NCBI RefSeq assembly: GCF_000018045.1
Contig: NC_009792.1
Coordinates: 4,650,001 to 4,714,000 of the forward strand
Direction of reading: 5' to 3'
Length of the DNA stretch: 64,000 nt
DNA from: Citrobacter koseri ATCC BAA-895
GTDB lineage: Bacteria; Pseudomonadota; Gammaproteobacteria; Enterobacterales; Enterobacteriaceae
Made by a program: the position numbers and the translations under genes. Positions 18,421 to 27,175 of the stretch are shown here, piece after piece. Positions within the stretch are counted from its first letter, which is position 1. Every line of letters begins with the position of its first letter. Below the pieces are notes generated by a model, which made no database searches, was not told where the DNA came from, and saw only the letters and a program-made list of their open reading frames with translations.

Positions 18421-19365
18421 ATGGATAACAAAACTAACGTAATTAATATTGCCTACTGCACAGATGCTAATTATCTGGAGTATGTTGCCGTATCCATTAT
18501 GTCTGTCATAATGAATAACCCTGAGCAATCTCTCGCATTTTTTGTCTTTGTCTATGATGTCAGCGATGAAGACATTGCGAAGCTACAGTCGACCAGTAAT
18601 AAAATTCAGGTTATCACGATCGATAAGGCTGATATTGAAAAATATAACAATGATTTTGCGATAAAACATCTCAATCGCTCAACTTATATGCGTCTGGCTG
18701 TGCCCCGTTTACTTAAAGACAAAGTAGCACGTTTTATCTATCTTGATGCCGATACGCTATGCTTTGACTCACTCAGTGAAATTAACAGCGTTGATATTGA
18801 TAATGTTGTTTGCGCCGTCAGCCATGACTCTCTCAACATTCATGATAATAAACACGCCCGGCGATTAGGGCTGAGCATCGATCACTATTTTAACGCTGGT
18901 TTCCTTTATATTAATGTCGCGAACTGGATTAAGCATGACATTGAACATAAAGCAAATACCGTGTTATTTGAGCAAGGAAAATCATTGCCTTACTTTGATC
19001 AGGACGCACTCAACATTGCAATGAACGGCAATATTACGTTTATTGATAACCGCTGGAATTTCCTGTTTAACTGGTTTACTGACGAACAGAAAGAAAATTT
19101 CTTCTATCACAGTGACACGCTGCCAAGAATCATTCATTTTACGGGCGGAAGAAAGCCGTGGTATAAAGAACATACGGGGCTGTCGCAACAGCTTTATGTT
19201 TTCTACCACCATTTCACGCCCTGGCGGAATGCAGAGTTACGCTCTTATGCCCCTCGTATGAGACCTACCGATTATCGGGTGTACTCCCGTCAGGCGGCAA
19301 AAAAAGGAAATTATTTTACCGCCATAAAATGGTACGCAAAGTACCTCAAAACCAAGATTCATTAA
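18421..19365 (+). CDS. GT8 family glycosyltransferase of the LPS outer core
   Basis: This 314-residue family 8 retaining glycosyltransferase shows NIAYCTDANYLEYVAVSIMS at the N-terminus, FIYLDADTLCFDSL with the DxD metal motif (about residues 104-106), DHYFNAGFLYINVANW, YFDQDALNIAM and IIHFTGGRKPWY (family HxxGxxKPW signature). It starts immediately after the waaQ stop and ends just before a bidirectional terminator, so it is the last gene of the rightward operon. Its acceptor and donor (likely UDP-glucose or UDP-galactose) cannot be read from sequence. It is not closely similar to the two GT8 genes on the opposite strand. Confidence 0.82.
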   Translation: MDNKTNVINIAYCTDANYLEYVAVSIMSVIMNNPEQSLAFFVFVYDVSDEDIAKLQSTSNKIQVITIDKADIEKYNNDFAIKHLNRSTYMRLAVPRLLKDKVARFIYLDADTLCFDSLSEINSVDIDNVVCAVSHDSLNIHDNKHARRLGLSIDHYFNAGFLYINVANWIKHDIEHKANTVLFEQGKSLPYFDQDALNIAMNGNITFIDNRWNFLFNWFTDEQKENFFYHSDTLPRIIHFTGGRKPWYKEHTGLSQQLYVFYHHFTPWRNAELRSYAPRMRPTDYRVYSRQAAKKGNYFTAIKWYAKYLKTKIH

Positions 19366-19394
19366 AAAAAAGCTCCCCGAGGGGAGCTTTTTTA
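19364..19394. terminator. bidirectional terminator between the two convergent LPS core operons
   Basis: A 7-bp GC-rich stem (AGCTCCC at 19371-19377 with GGGAGCT at 19382-19388) has a 4-base loop, a run of A on the left and a run of T on the right. It therefore works as an intrinsic terminator in both directions, between stops at 19365 (+) and 19392 (-). Confidence 0.92.
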
Positions 19395-20384
19395 CTTACC
19401 TTTGACTTTTTCGGCCAGATAGCCTATGTAGCTGATAATTGAAGTAATATATTTACCCTGTAGCCTTTCATGACGTGACTTCTTCTTATACTGCTTTGGC
19501 GTTCTGGCAGGCAACAACGGCACATTCGCCCATGGTGAAGCCTTCCATGCCTCCACAAAATACTGTGCAGACGGATAATTTGCCCAGGAATTCCAGGGTT
19601 TAGTTACCCCAATATAGTGAATAAGAATGGTATCCGCCGTTATATATTCTTTATAGCGTGATATATCTTTGCTTTTTAACTCTTGTTTTATACCATATAT
19701 CGCATTGTAGATACGCGGTAAAAAGATCACCTTATTTAAGAAAAGAATATTTAAAACATCCTGATCGGGGAAAGAGAGTTTCTGATTTTTATCCAGGAGG
19801 ATATCAAATGCAGCACCAATAAAGTTCTGCTCTTTCCACTTTTTAAGATTCGCATAGATCACACCAGAGTTAAAATAATCACTATTTTTCTCAATATCTC
19901 TGGCAGGACTATCATCGACGTCCCTTACTACCGCAGCAACATGCTCATCAAGGTTGAGATGACTCAATTCAACAAGTGAGCCTTTGCATATCACGTCTGC
20001 ATCAATGTACAGGAGTGAATCAACTTTTTCGCCTAAATATTCAAATGCGATAAAGCGGAAATACATCGCATGAGACCAGGCATTACCGCTGGGCAACACC
20101 TTTAGCCCCTCGGCATCCATAACATATATTGAGATGTTAGTAGAGAATTGCTGCGCCAGCATACTTATTTTCTGTTGATAATCATCATCCACATAATCAG
20201 TAAAAAGATGGAAATGGATATTGATGTCTTTATTATGTATCAACACTGATGTCATCGAAATCGCGGCGCCAAACATGAAGTTTTTATCAACACCCCAGGC
20301 GATATTGAGTTGTGGACTCTCCCCGGCTGGTGCTTGATTAAAATCAAGTATCTTTTTTATAGACTGATGGCAATCAAAAATCAT
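19392..20384 (-). CDS. GT8 family LPS glycosyltransferase (WaaJ/WaaR-like)
   Basis: This 330-residue family 8 glycosyltransferase is the last gene of the leftward waaG operon. The N-terminus contains LNIAWGVDKNFMFGAAISMTSVLIHN, then LLYIDADVICKGSL with the DxD motif (about residues 123-125), YFNSGVIYANLKKW, FPDQDVLNILF and ILIHYIGVTKPWNSW. Sequence and position recall WaaJ/WaaR, which add outer-core glucose. It is clearly similar along its length to the next gene (20422-21441), including TDYVDD and TKPWxxWANYP, so the pair look like a tandem duplication. A TAGGTG ribosome site precedes the ATG. Donor sugar is not determinable. Confidence 0.85.
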   Translation of the reverse strand: MIFDCHQSIKKILDFNQAPAGESPQLNIAWGVDKNFMFGAAISMTSVLIHNKDINIHFHLFTDYVDDDYQQKISMLAQQFSTNISIYVMDAEGLKVLPSGNAWSHAMYFRFIAFEYLGEKVDSLLYIDADVICKGSLVELSHLNLDEHVAAVVRDVDDSPARDIEKNSDYFNSGVIYANLKKWKEQNFIGAAFDILLDKNQKLSFPDQDVLNILFLNKVIFLPRIYNAIYGIKQELKSKDISRYKEYITADTILIHYIGVTKPWNSWANYPSAQYFVEAWKASPWANVPLLPARTPKQYKKKSRHERLQGKYITSIISYIGYLAEKVKGK

Positions 20385-20421
20385 TCACTACACCTATTTA
20401 AATTTATTTTCAACAAGCCAC

Positions 20422-21441
20422 TCAATGCACTTTAGCGCCGTGTAGCTTATTTTTAATATACATTATATGGCTAAATATAGAACGAATATATTTTCGCTGT
20501 ATCCTTTCATGGCGTGACTTACGCTTATATAATTTTGCCGTATTTGCATTGAGTAACGATTTTTCGGCCCATGCCGATTTTTTATAAGCCTCAATAAAGT
20601 ACTTAGAAACCGGATAGTTAGCCCACGTATGCCACGGTTTTGTCACGCCGACATAATGAATTAATACCGTACTCTCAGTGATAAAGTCCTGATAACGATA
20701 TTCATTTTTATTCTTCAGTTCCTGGTCTACGCCATAAATACAATTAAAATCACGCCTCAGCAGGATCACATGCCCAACAAATAAGATATTCAGGATATCC
20801 TGGTCAAAATAAAGCAGTTCTTTCTGACGCTCATGCAAAACTTCAAAGGCTTTGGATAACAGTTTTTTTTCTCTCCAGACATGGAGATTAGCGAATACCA
20901 CCCCTGAATTAAAATAGTCACGAGCTAACTCAGGAATACCCAGTCTCTGCCCGGATTTTAAACGTACTCGATCAATATCATTAACAACAGCCGCATATTC
21001 TCCGGCAAAATGAATATCCGTCAGTTCCCGCAGCGAATTTTTACAAACGATATCGGCATCCAGATACAGCACAGAATCCAGTTCACGACTTAAATACTCG
21101 AACGCAAAATAGCGATAGTACATCGCATAGGTCCATGCTTTAGTACTCGGCAACTTGCGAAACGCCTCATTATCGAAAACTAAGACCGTTACCGTTGTAC
21201 CATACATTTGCGTGAGTCGTTCCACGCTTTCCAGGTACTCATCATCAACATAGTCCGTCACAACATAGAAATGGATATCAATATCAGGGTTGTTCACCAA
21301 CACTGATGTCATTGAAATTCCAGAGCCAAATAAAAAATTTCGATCTACACCATATGCAATATTCAGCTTTTTGCTTTTCTGGTGTGTAGCGTTGTCGATA
21401 ACCTTTTTTTGAATTATTACGTTTTCAAAATCAATGTTCAT
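20422..21441 (-). CDS. GT8 family LPS glycosyltransferase (WaaI/WaaO/WaaJ-like)
   Basis: This 339-residue family 8 enzyme follows waaP in the leftward operon, the place held by waaO or waaI in related loci. Motifs are LNIAYGVDRNFLFGSGISMTSVLVNN, VLYLDADIVCKNSL (DxD near residue 128), DYFNSGVVFANLHVW, YFDQDILNILF and VLIHYVGVTKPWHTW. It probably adds an outer-core hexose to the glucose laid down by WaaG. The sequence is closer to its neighbour and to WaaJ-type enzymes than to classical WaaI, so a gene symbol is withheld. GAGGTGA stands at a good distance from the ATG. Confidence 0.85.
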   Translation of the reverse strand: MNIDFENVIIQKKVIDNATHQKSKKLNIAYGVDRNFLFGSGISMTSVLVNNPDIDIHFYVVTDYVDDEYLESVERLTQMYGTTVTVLVFDNEAFRKLPSTKAWTYAMYYRYFAFEYLSRELDSVLYLDADIVCKNSLRELTDIHFAGEYAAVVNDIDRVRLKSGQRLGIPELARDYFNSGVVFANLHVWREKKLLSKAFEVLHERQKELLYFDQDILNILFVGHVILLRRDFNCIYGVDQELKNKNEYRYQDFITESTVLIHYVGVTKPWHTWANYPVSKYFIEAYKKSAWAEKSLLNANTAKLYKRKSRHERIQRKYIRSIFSHIMYIKNKLHGAKVH

Positions 21442-21472
21442 GATGAGATCACCTCAAACCCTGTATGTGATT

Positions 21473-22270
21473 TTATAACGCTTTTCTTATCGTTCTTTGT
21501 TTGATTTTTTGTGCTTTCGCCGCCGCTTGTTCAAGCAAACTGGCTTCCTTGCGAAGAATTTCACGCAGTGGCATCGAGAAATAAACGCGTAAAAAACGAT
21601 AAATATCTCTCGAGGTCAGGCCAATTTCGAGTGAGGAGAAATAGAGTCCAATCAGATCCTTATCACGCCAGCGACGCGGTACCCGGCGACGAATTTGCGC
21701 GCGATGCAGATCAATCACGGAAAGTTTTATATCAGCCACATCAGCCGGTAATGGTTGCTGTAGTAAAAAATGGCAAATATAACAATCCCGATGATTCACC
21801 CCACCACGATGCATTTTCCCCACCATCTCCGCCAGTCGGGTGATAATGGTTCGTTTTAAGGTGAGGTCAGGACGTTCTTCACTCCACCTGGCGCAAAAGT
21901 CTTCAAGGCTTATTGCCGGCGAGAGATCTTCCGTGATGATAAACGATGTCCGCTGCAACGGATTCAACCCTTTTTGCCCAAACGCGACGCCGGTCATGGT
22001 ATCAACATTCAGTGATTGCAGACGGTGAATAGCCAGCCACTCGCGATCTGCGCCAAGAACGGGCATACGCAAGGAAATGAGGTTTTTTAGCACTTCTTTC
22101 AGCGTGGTTCCGTGATGGTATTTCAGGAAATACCCTTTACCCATCATCTCAAAACGCAGCGTCCTCCGGGTCTCCAGAGCGCGGAAAACCTCTCCGTCCA
22201 GTTTCGTTACTTCGACAAACGGATCTTTACCTTGCCACTGCGTAGCGAATGGCTCTTTTAATTCAATCAT
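21473..22270 (-). CDS. waaP: LPS core heptose I kinase WaaP
   Basis: WaaP phosphorylates heptose I of the LPS inner core, a modification needed for outer-membrane stability. The 265-residue product begins MIELKEPFATQWQGKDPF and keeps the kinase-like motifs RRTLRFEMMGKGYFLKYHHG, GVNHRDCYICHFLL (catalytic Asp about residue 162) and LSVIDLHRAQIRRRVPRRWRDKD. I chose ATG 22270, giving the family length; a TTG two codons upstream is also in frame. The start overlaps the end of waaG by 8 bases, suggesting coupling. Confidence 0.96.
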   Translation of the reverse strand: MIELKEPFATQWQGKDPFVEVTKLDGEVFRALETRRTLRFEMMGKGYFLKYHHGTTLKEVLKNLISLRMPVLGADREWLAIHRLQSLNVDTMTGVAFGQKGLNPLQRTSFIITEDLSPAISLEDFCARWSEERPDLTLKRTIITRLAEMVGKMHRGGVNHRDCYICHFLLQQPLPADVADIKLSVIDLHRAQIRRRVPRRWRDKDLIGLYFSSLEIGLTSRDIYRFLRVYFSMPLREILRKEASLLEQAAAKAQKIKQRTIRKAL

Positions 22271-23387
22271 TCTCAAAACCTAAAATGATATCAGCCGCTT
22301 TATCAGCCAGACTGTAGAGATCTTCTGTATCGGCAAAGTGTCTTGCATGACTTGCCCATTCACTTCGCTGCTCACCTTTCTCCAGCGCATCGCAGAGGGA
22401 ATCATTCAGGACTTCCTGTGCAAAAGGCTCCGGTATAACAACGCCACACTGCGCAGCATTGATATAGTGCGCATATCCACAAACTTCGGTGGTCAACACG
22501 GGTAGCCCGGCGACAATCGCCTCTAATAATACGATTCCGGCCGCTTCCTGAACGGCAGGATGAAGCAGCAAATCAGCAGCAGACATCAGCGCTGAAATAT
22601 CATCGCGCCCTGAAAAAAACTGCACCTGCTTCTCAATCCCTAATTGACGCGCCTGGGCCTGATACCGGTCGGCCTTGTCTTGCCCGACAACCATCAATTG
22701 CGTACGTTGACGTATTGCTTCAGGTAAAGAAGCTACCGCCAGTAACGTTCTTGGTACGCCTTTGCGTTTAAAATCCGAACCTACCTGCAAAAGCAGGAAC
22801 TGATCTAACCCAATGCCATTTTTTTCTCTGACAATCTGTCTGCTGTTTTCAGGTTGCTGGCTGTATTTCCTGTCCGGGTATATCCCTGGCGGCAAAATAT
22901 GAAAACGGCGATCCTCAGTATGATAATGATGCTTAAAGTCACCGATTTGCTTATTTGTTAACATCAAAAGCTCGGTATAAGCACCTTGCTGGAAGGTCGC
23001 TTTTTCAAAAGCTGCATAGTGCTTATAACGACTGGTCAGCTTATAAAAGAAACCCTTTTCACGGGCGACTTTTTCCGCGTAGCACACATCTGCCGCATAA
23101 TAGACATCAAGCCCGGGCATTTTATTAAACCCAACGACGCGATCGACGGGATGTTGGCTCAGGTAACTCTGAACCCACTGATAATACTGCTCATTTTTTC
23201 CATGATTAGTTCTGGCAGTCACCGGAACAAGGATAATTTCAAGGTCGGAGGGACGTTCGCCCTGCCACTGTTGAGTCAATACCTGAACATGATGGCCACG
23301 TGCCGCAACCGTATGCGCTATTCGCAGGAAATCACGCTGCAACCCGCCATAGGGAAAATATTTGTACAAACAAAAAGCAATGGTCAT
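22263..23387 (-). CDS. waaG: LPS core alpha-1,3-glucosyltransferase WaaG
   Basis: WaaG adds the first outer-core glucose to heptose II. The 374-residue GT-B family 4 enzyme has the full family length, with IAFCLYKYFPYGGLQRDFLR at the N-terminus, LLQVGSDFKRKGVPRTLLAV in the middle and the donor-binding HPAVQEAAGIVLLEAIVAGLPVL near residue 280. Unlike in E. coli and Salmonella, no waaQ precedes it; it is the first full-length gene after an ops-like element about 310 bases upstream. Its ATG overlaps the TGA of a 26-codon ORF (ATGA). Confidence 0.96.
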   Translation of the reverse strand: MTIAFCLYKYFPYGGLQRDFLRIAHTVAARGHHVQVLTQQWQGERPSDLEIILVPVTARTNHGKNEQYYQWVQSYLSQHPVDRVVGFNKMPGLDVYYAADVCYAEKVAREKGFFYKLTSRYKHYAAFEKATFQQGAYTELLMLTNKQIGDFKHHYHTEDRRFHILPPGIYPDRKYSQQPENSRQIVREKNGIGLDQFLLLQVGSDFKRKGVPRTLLAVASLPEAIRQRTQLMVVGQDKADRYQAQARQLGIEKQVQFFSGRDDISALMSAADLLLHPAVQEAAGIVLLEAIVAGLPVLTTEVCGYAHYINAAQCGVVIPEPFAQEVLNDSLCDALEKGEQRSEWASHARHFADTEDLYSLADKAADIILGFEND

Positions 23388-23464
23388 GCAATAATATCCG
23401 CGTTACGTCGCCAAACATCCCAGGCCAGGCAGGTAAAAGCGCCGTAATCTTTGTCTGCAAACAA
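23384..23464 (-). CDS. candidate 26-codon ORF translationally coupled to waaG
   Basis: A short ORF starts at a TTG (23464) placed 6 bases after a strong GGAGGG ribosome site (23471-23476) and ends in a TGA that overlaps the waaG ATG as ATGA. Its product would be 26 residues with two Trp and no obvious domain. The arrangement copies the waaQ-waaG stop/start overlap of related loci, so it could be a leader peptide that primes waaG translation or a remnant left when waaQ moved. This is a reading of sequence signals only; no homologue is recognised. Confidence 0.4.
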   Translation of the reverse strand: MFADKDYGAFTCLAWDVWRRNADIIA

Positions 23465-23809
23465 AGACTACCCTCCATATTCCCGGCGCCCTGAAGGCTG
23501 ATGGCTGCCTGAATTTGCGCAGTAGTATACCATTGATTAGCTCCCGAACCGAAATGAATGTTTTTTAAGCAAAAAGTTAATTTTTAATTTCAAAACAATA
23601 AGATGTAAACCATTACTATTGAAAGACAGAGTACGATTTCACGCGTTATTCGGCGTTAACAGCCTGTTTTGATGTATCTGGAGAAAAACACCTACCGCAA
23701 ATAATGTATTGTCAATTCAGGTGTTTTAGTGCAACAAGGATAAAAATGATGGTAAAGCCCAGGCTAAATACATAGAATCCCCAGCACATCCATCAGTCAG
23801 CTATTTACT
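23465..23809. other. intergenic region between the waaG operon and waaA
   Basis: The two genes are divergent, so this stretch should hold the waaG operon promoter and long RfaH-dependent leader (minus strand) and the waaA promoter (plus strand). I see the ops-like element at about 23692 and A/T-rich sequence from 23540 to 23620. In E. coli the equivalent leader has been reported to yield a small RNA (RirA); I cannot show that here. No gene beyond the short ORF before waaG is evident. Confidence 0.6.
23682..23705 (-). promoter_or_regulatory. ops-like RfaH recruitment element in the waaG operon leader
   Basis: On the minus strand the sequence TTTGCGGTAGGTG contains the GCGGTAG core of the ops/JUMPstart element (core at 23692-23698). 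In E. coli and Salmonella such an element lies in the 5' leader of the waaQ(G) operon and loads the antiterminator RfaH on RNA polymerase. Here it lies about 305 bases upstream of waaG. The first base of the usual GGCGGTAG differs (T instead of G). TTGACA stands directly upstream. Confidence 0.6.
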
Positions 23810-25087
23810 ATGCTCGAATTGCTTTACACCGCCCTTCTCTACCTTATTCAGCCCTTGATCTGGATACGGCTTTGGGTGCGTGGACGTAAAGCGCCAGCCT
23901 ACCGTAAACGCTGGGGCGAACGTTACGGTTTTTACCGTCATCCGCTTAAACCTGGCGGGATCATGCTGCATTCCGTCTCTGTGGGTGAAACACTGGCGGC
24001 AATTCCTTTAGTTCGCGCCCTGCGACACCGTTATCCTGATTTGCCGATCACCGTCACCACCATGACACCTACCGGCTCAGAGCGCGTACAGTCCGCATTC
24101 GGCAGCGATGTTCAGCACGTCTATCTTCCTTATGATTTGCCCGATGCGCTCAACCGTTTCCTGAATAAAGTTGACCCTAAACTGGTGTTGATTATGGAAA
24201 CCGAGCTCTGGCCGAACCTGATTGCCGCGCTGCATAAACGTCATATTCCGTTGGTTATCGCCAACGCGCGCCTTTCCGCCCGGTCGGCTGCTGGCTATAC
24301 AAAGCTGGGGAAATTTGTTCGCAGACTGCTGCGGCGCATTACGCTAATCGCGGCGCAGAATGAAGAAGATGGCGCGCGTTTTATCGCGTTGGGTGCGAAA
24401 AATAACCAGCTCACCGTCACCGGCAGTCTGAAATTTGATATTTCCGTGACGCCGCAGCTTGCAGCAAAAGCAGTTACGCTGCGTCGCCAGTGGGCGCCGC
24501 ACCGCCCGGTGTGGATCGCCACCAGTACGCATGACGGCGAAGAGAGTATTGTTATCGCCGCCCATCAGGCATTGCTGCATCAATTCCCTAACCTGCTGCT
24601 GATTCTGGTTCCTCGCCATCCAGAGCGGTTCCCGGATGCGATTAACCTCGTGCGCCAGGCAGGGCTCAGCTATACCACGCGTTCCTCAGGAGAGGTGCCG
24701 TCCGCCAGTACCCAGGTTGTTATTGGCGATACAATGGGCGAATTAATGCTACTGTATGGTATTGCGGACCTCGCATTTGTCGGCGGTTCGTTGGTTGAAC
24801 GCGGAGGACATAACCCGCTGGAAGCTGCCGCACACGCAATACCGGTATTGATGGGCCCTCATACCTTTAACTTCAAAGATATTTGCGCCCGACTGGAGCA
24901 AGCAAGCGGGCTGATTACCGTAACCGATGCCACAACGCTGGTAAAAGAGGTTTCGTCTTTACTGACCGACGCGGATTATCGTAATTTCTACGGTCGACAC
25001 GCCGTTGAAGTACTGTACCAAAACCAGGGTGCGCTACAGCGTCTGTTACAACTGCTGGAACCTTACCTGCCACCGAAAACGCATTGA
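23810..25087 (+). CDS. waaA: 3-deoxy-D-manno-octulosonic acid (Kdo) transferase WaaA
   Basis: WaaA transfers two Kdo residues from CMP-Kdo to lipid IVA, an essential step of LPS synthesis at the inner membrane. It is a 425-residue GT30 enzyme with an N-terminal membrane anchor (MLELLYTALLYLIQPLIWIR), the catalytic-base region HSVSVGETLAAIPLVRALR (Glu about residue 60) and a C-terminal donor-binding GGSLVERGGHNPLEAAAHAIPVLMGPH. coaD begins 8 bp after its stop, as in E. coli. Confidence 0.98.
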   Translation: MLELLYTALLYLIQPLIWIRLWVRGRKAPAYRKRWGERYGFYRHPLKPGGIMLHSVSVGETLAAIPLVRALRHRYPDLPITVTTMTPTGSERVQSAFGSDVQHVYLPYDLPDALNRFLNKVDPKLVLIMETELWPNLIAALHKRHIPLVIANARLSARSAAGYTKLGKFVRRLLRRITLIAAQNEEDGARFIALGAKNNQLTVTGSLKFDISVTPQLAAKAVTLRRQWAPHRPVWIATSTHDGEESIVIAAHQALLHQFPNLLLILVPRHPERFPDAINLVRQAGLSYTTRSSGEVPSASTQVVIGDTMGELMLLYGIADLAFVGGSLVERGGHNPLEAAAHAIPVLMGPHTFNFKDICARLEQASGLITVTDATTLVKEVSSLLTDADYRNFYGRHAVEVLYQNQGALQRLLQLLEPYLPPKTH

Positions 25088-25095
25088 GGGCTGTC

Positions 25096-25575
25096 ATGCA
25101 AAAACGGGCGATTTACCCAGGAACCTTCGATCCGATCACCAACGGCCATATTGATATCGTGACGCGCGCGACGCAGATGTTTGATCACGTTATCCTCGCC
25201 ATTGCCGCCAGCCCCAGCAAAAAACCGATGTTTACCCTTGAAGAGCGTGTAGCGCTGGCGCAACAGGCGACGGCGCACCTCGGCAACGTGGAAGTCATGG
25301 GATTCAGTGACTTAATGGCCAACTTCGCGCGCATTCAGCAGGCCAATATTTTGATTCGCGGCTTGCGCGCCGTGGCTGATTTTGAATATGAAATGCAGCT
25401 GGCGCACATGAATCGTCATTTAATGCCGCAGCTTGAAAGCGTCTTCCTGATGCCTTCAAAAGAGTGGTCTTTTATCTCTTCTTCGCTGGTAAAAGAAGTG
25501 GCGCGCCATCAGGGCGACGTTACCCACTTCTTACCGGAGAACGTTCATCAGGCCCTGATGGATAAGCTGAAGTAA
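25096..25575 (+). CDS. coaD: phosphopantetheine adenylyltransferase CoaD
   Basis: CoaD makes dephospho-CoA from 4'-phosphopantetheine and ATP, the penultimate step of CoA synthesis. The product is 159 residues, the E. coli length, when started at ATG 25096 (MQKRAIYPGTFDPITNGH). Nucleotidyltransferase motifs are GTFDPITNGH (His about residue 18) and SFISSSLVKEVARHQGD near residue 127. An in-frame start at 25084 overlaps waaA and is less likely. Confidence 0.97.
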   Translation: MQKRAIYPGTFDPITNGHIDIVTRATQMFDHVILAIAASPSKKPMFTLEERVALAQQATAHLGNVEVMGFSDLMANFARIQQANILIRGLRAVADFEYEMQLAHMNRHLMPQLESVFLMPSKEWSFISSSLVKEVARHQGDVTHFLPENVHQALMDKLK

Positions 25576-25583
25576 AACGCTTT

Positions 25584-25617
25584 TACCGGATGGCGCGTCA
25601 GCGCGTTATCCGGCCTG
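25584..25617. repeat. REP element between coaD and mutM
   Basis: A single palindromic unit with the core ACCGGATGGCGCGTCAGCGC followed by GTTATCCGGC sits between two convergent genes. Confidence 0.75.
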
Positions 25618-25626
25618 CAATCCATC

Positions 25627-26436
25627 TTATTTCTGACACTGACGGCAGTAGAACGTCGCCCGTTGCGCGTGTTTAGCCGCAACGATCGGCGTACCGCAAA
25701 CCCGGCACGGTTCCCCTTTACGTCCGTAAACCTGCAACTCCTGAGCAAAATAGCCCGGCTTACCGTCGCTTTGCAGAAAATCTTTCAACGTTGTACCCCC
25801 CTGCTCGATGGAACGCAGTAAAACGGCCTTAATCACGCGGGCCAGCAGCTCACACTCGACCTGCGATAATGACGACGCCAGACGGTCAGGATGGATGCCT
25901 GCCGCAAACAACGACTCGCTGGCGTAGATATTTCCCACGCCCACCACCAGTTTGTTATCCATCAGCCAGGGTTTAATTGCCGTTTTCTTCTTCGCACATT
26001 TCTGCTGCAAATAGGCCCCGTTAAAATCGTCGCTCAGCGGCTCAGGGCCGAGATGCGCCAGCACGTTATGCCCTTCCAGCTCTTTCGTCCACAGCCAGGC
26101 GCCAAAGCGGCGAGGATCGGTGTAGCGCAGGACTTTGCCATTGCTCATCACCAGATCAACGTGGTCATGTTTTTCAGCGGGAAGTTCTTCAGGAAGGATA
26201 CGCAAACTGCCCGACATTCCCAGATGAATGATGATCCAGCCATCCGGTAACTCCAGCAGCAAATATTTCGCGCGGCGTTGAACGCTGAGAACGGGTTTAT
26301 CGCTCAGGCGGTAGATCTCTTCCGATACCGGCCAGCGCAGACGTCCATTACGCACATTGGCATGCAGAATGGTTGCCCCAACCAGATGCGGTTCAATGCC
26401 GCGGCGGCTGGTTTCAACTTCAGGTAATTCAGGCAT
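25627..26436 (-). CDS. mutM: formamidopyrimidine-DNA glycosylase MutM (Fpg)
   Basis: MutM removes 8-oxoguanine and formamidopyrimidines and cuts at the abasic site. The 269-residue enzyme begins with the catalytic [17 protein letters not shown] (Pro2 nucleophile after Met removal) and ends with a zinc finger, [16 protein letters not shown] ... FYCRQCQK. The helix-two-turn-helix [21 protein letters not shown] lies near residue 165. It converges with coaD and lies downstream of rpmBG, separated by the rpmG terminator. Confidence 0.98.
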
Positions 26437-26487
26437 AACGTCTCCGGCTCTGTTTCAGGTCTCATTAATATGGGGACGGCCAGAAAA

Positions 26488-26515
26488 CAAAAAACCCCGC
26501 CGAAGCGAGGTTTTT
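26488..26515 (-). terminator. terminator after rpmG
   Basis: On the minus strand the sequence forms an AACCTCGC/GCGGGGTT-type stem with a TTCG loop, flanked by A and T runs, just after the rpmG stop. It probably ends the rpmB-rpmG transcript. Confidence 0.85.
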
Positions 26516-26534
26516 CACTACATCAAAGCGAGAA

Positions 26535-26705
<171 letters not shown>

Positions 26706-26722
26706 TTATTTCCTCTAAGTAC

Positions 26723-26959
26723 TTAGTACTTTTCGCCACGGGCACGCAGTTCGGACAGAACTGTTTCGATGCCTTTCTTATCAATTACACGCATACCTTT
26801 AGCAGATACACGCAGGGTGACAAAACGCTTCTCGCTCTCAACCCAGAAACGGTGAGAGTGCAGGTTAGGCAGGAAACGGCGTTTAGTCGCGTTCAGTGCG
26901 TGGGAACGGTTGTTACCGGTCACCGGACGCTTGCCAGTAACTTGGCAGACTCGGGACAT
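26723..26959 (-). CDS. rpmB: 50S ribosomal protein L28
   Basis: This is the 78-residue ribosomal protein L28 (MSRVCQVTGKRPVTGNNRSH ... LSELRARGEKY), a basic large-subunit protein. It is the first gene of rpmB-rpmG. The 216 bp between it and radC should contain its promoter. Confidence 0.98.
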   Translation of the reverse strand: MSRVCQVTGKRPVTGNNRSHALNATKRRFLPNLHSHRFWVESEKRFVTLRVSAKGMRVIDKKGIETVLSELRARGEKY

Positions 26960-27175
26960 GTCTATTCTCCAAAAATCAAATTAGCTCGAGCTTCGTATGG
27001 GGTATTGGCGCCTCGTCAGGCTTCTCAGCCTGGTTATCGCAGTTCATTGTGAACTCTCGATTGCCAGGCCCAAATGCCAAACCCGAGATTCTCAAAGGTG
27101 GCGTAGTATACGCTGTGTAAGCGATGTGCTCAAGTCCCGAACAGACAAAGATCCCGATGGATCGCGCGAAGTGTT

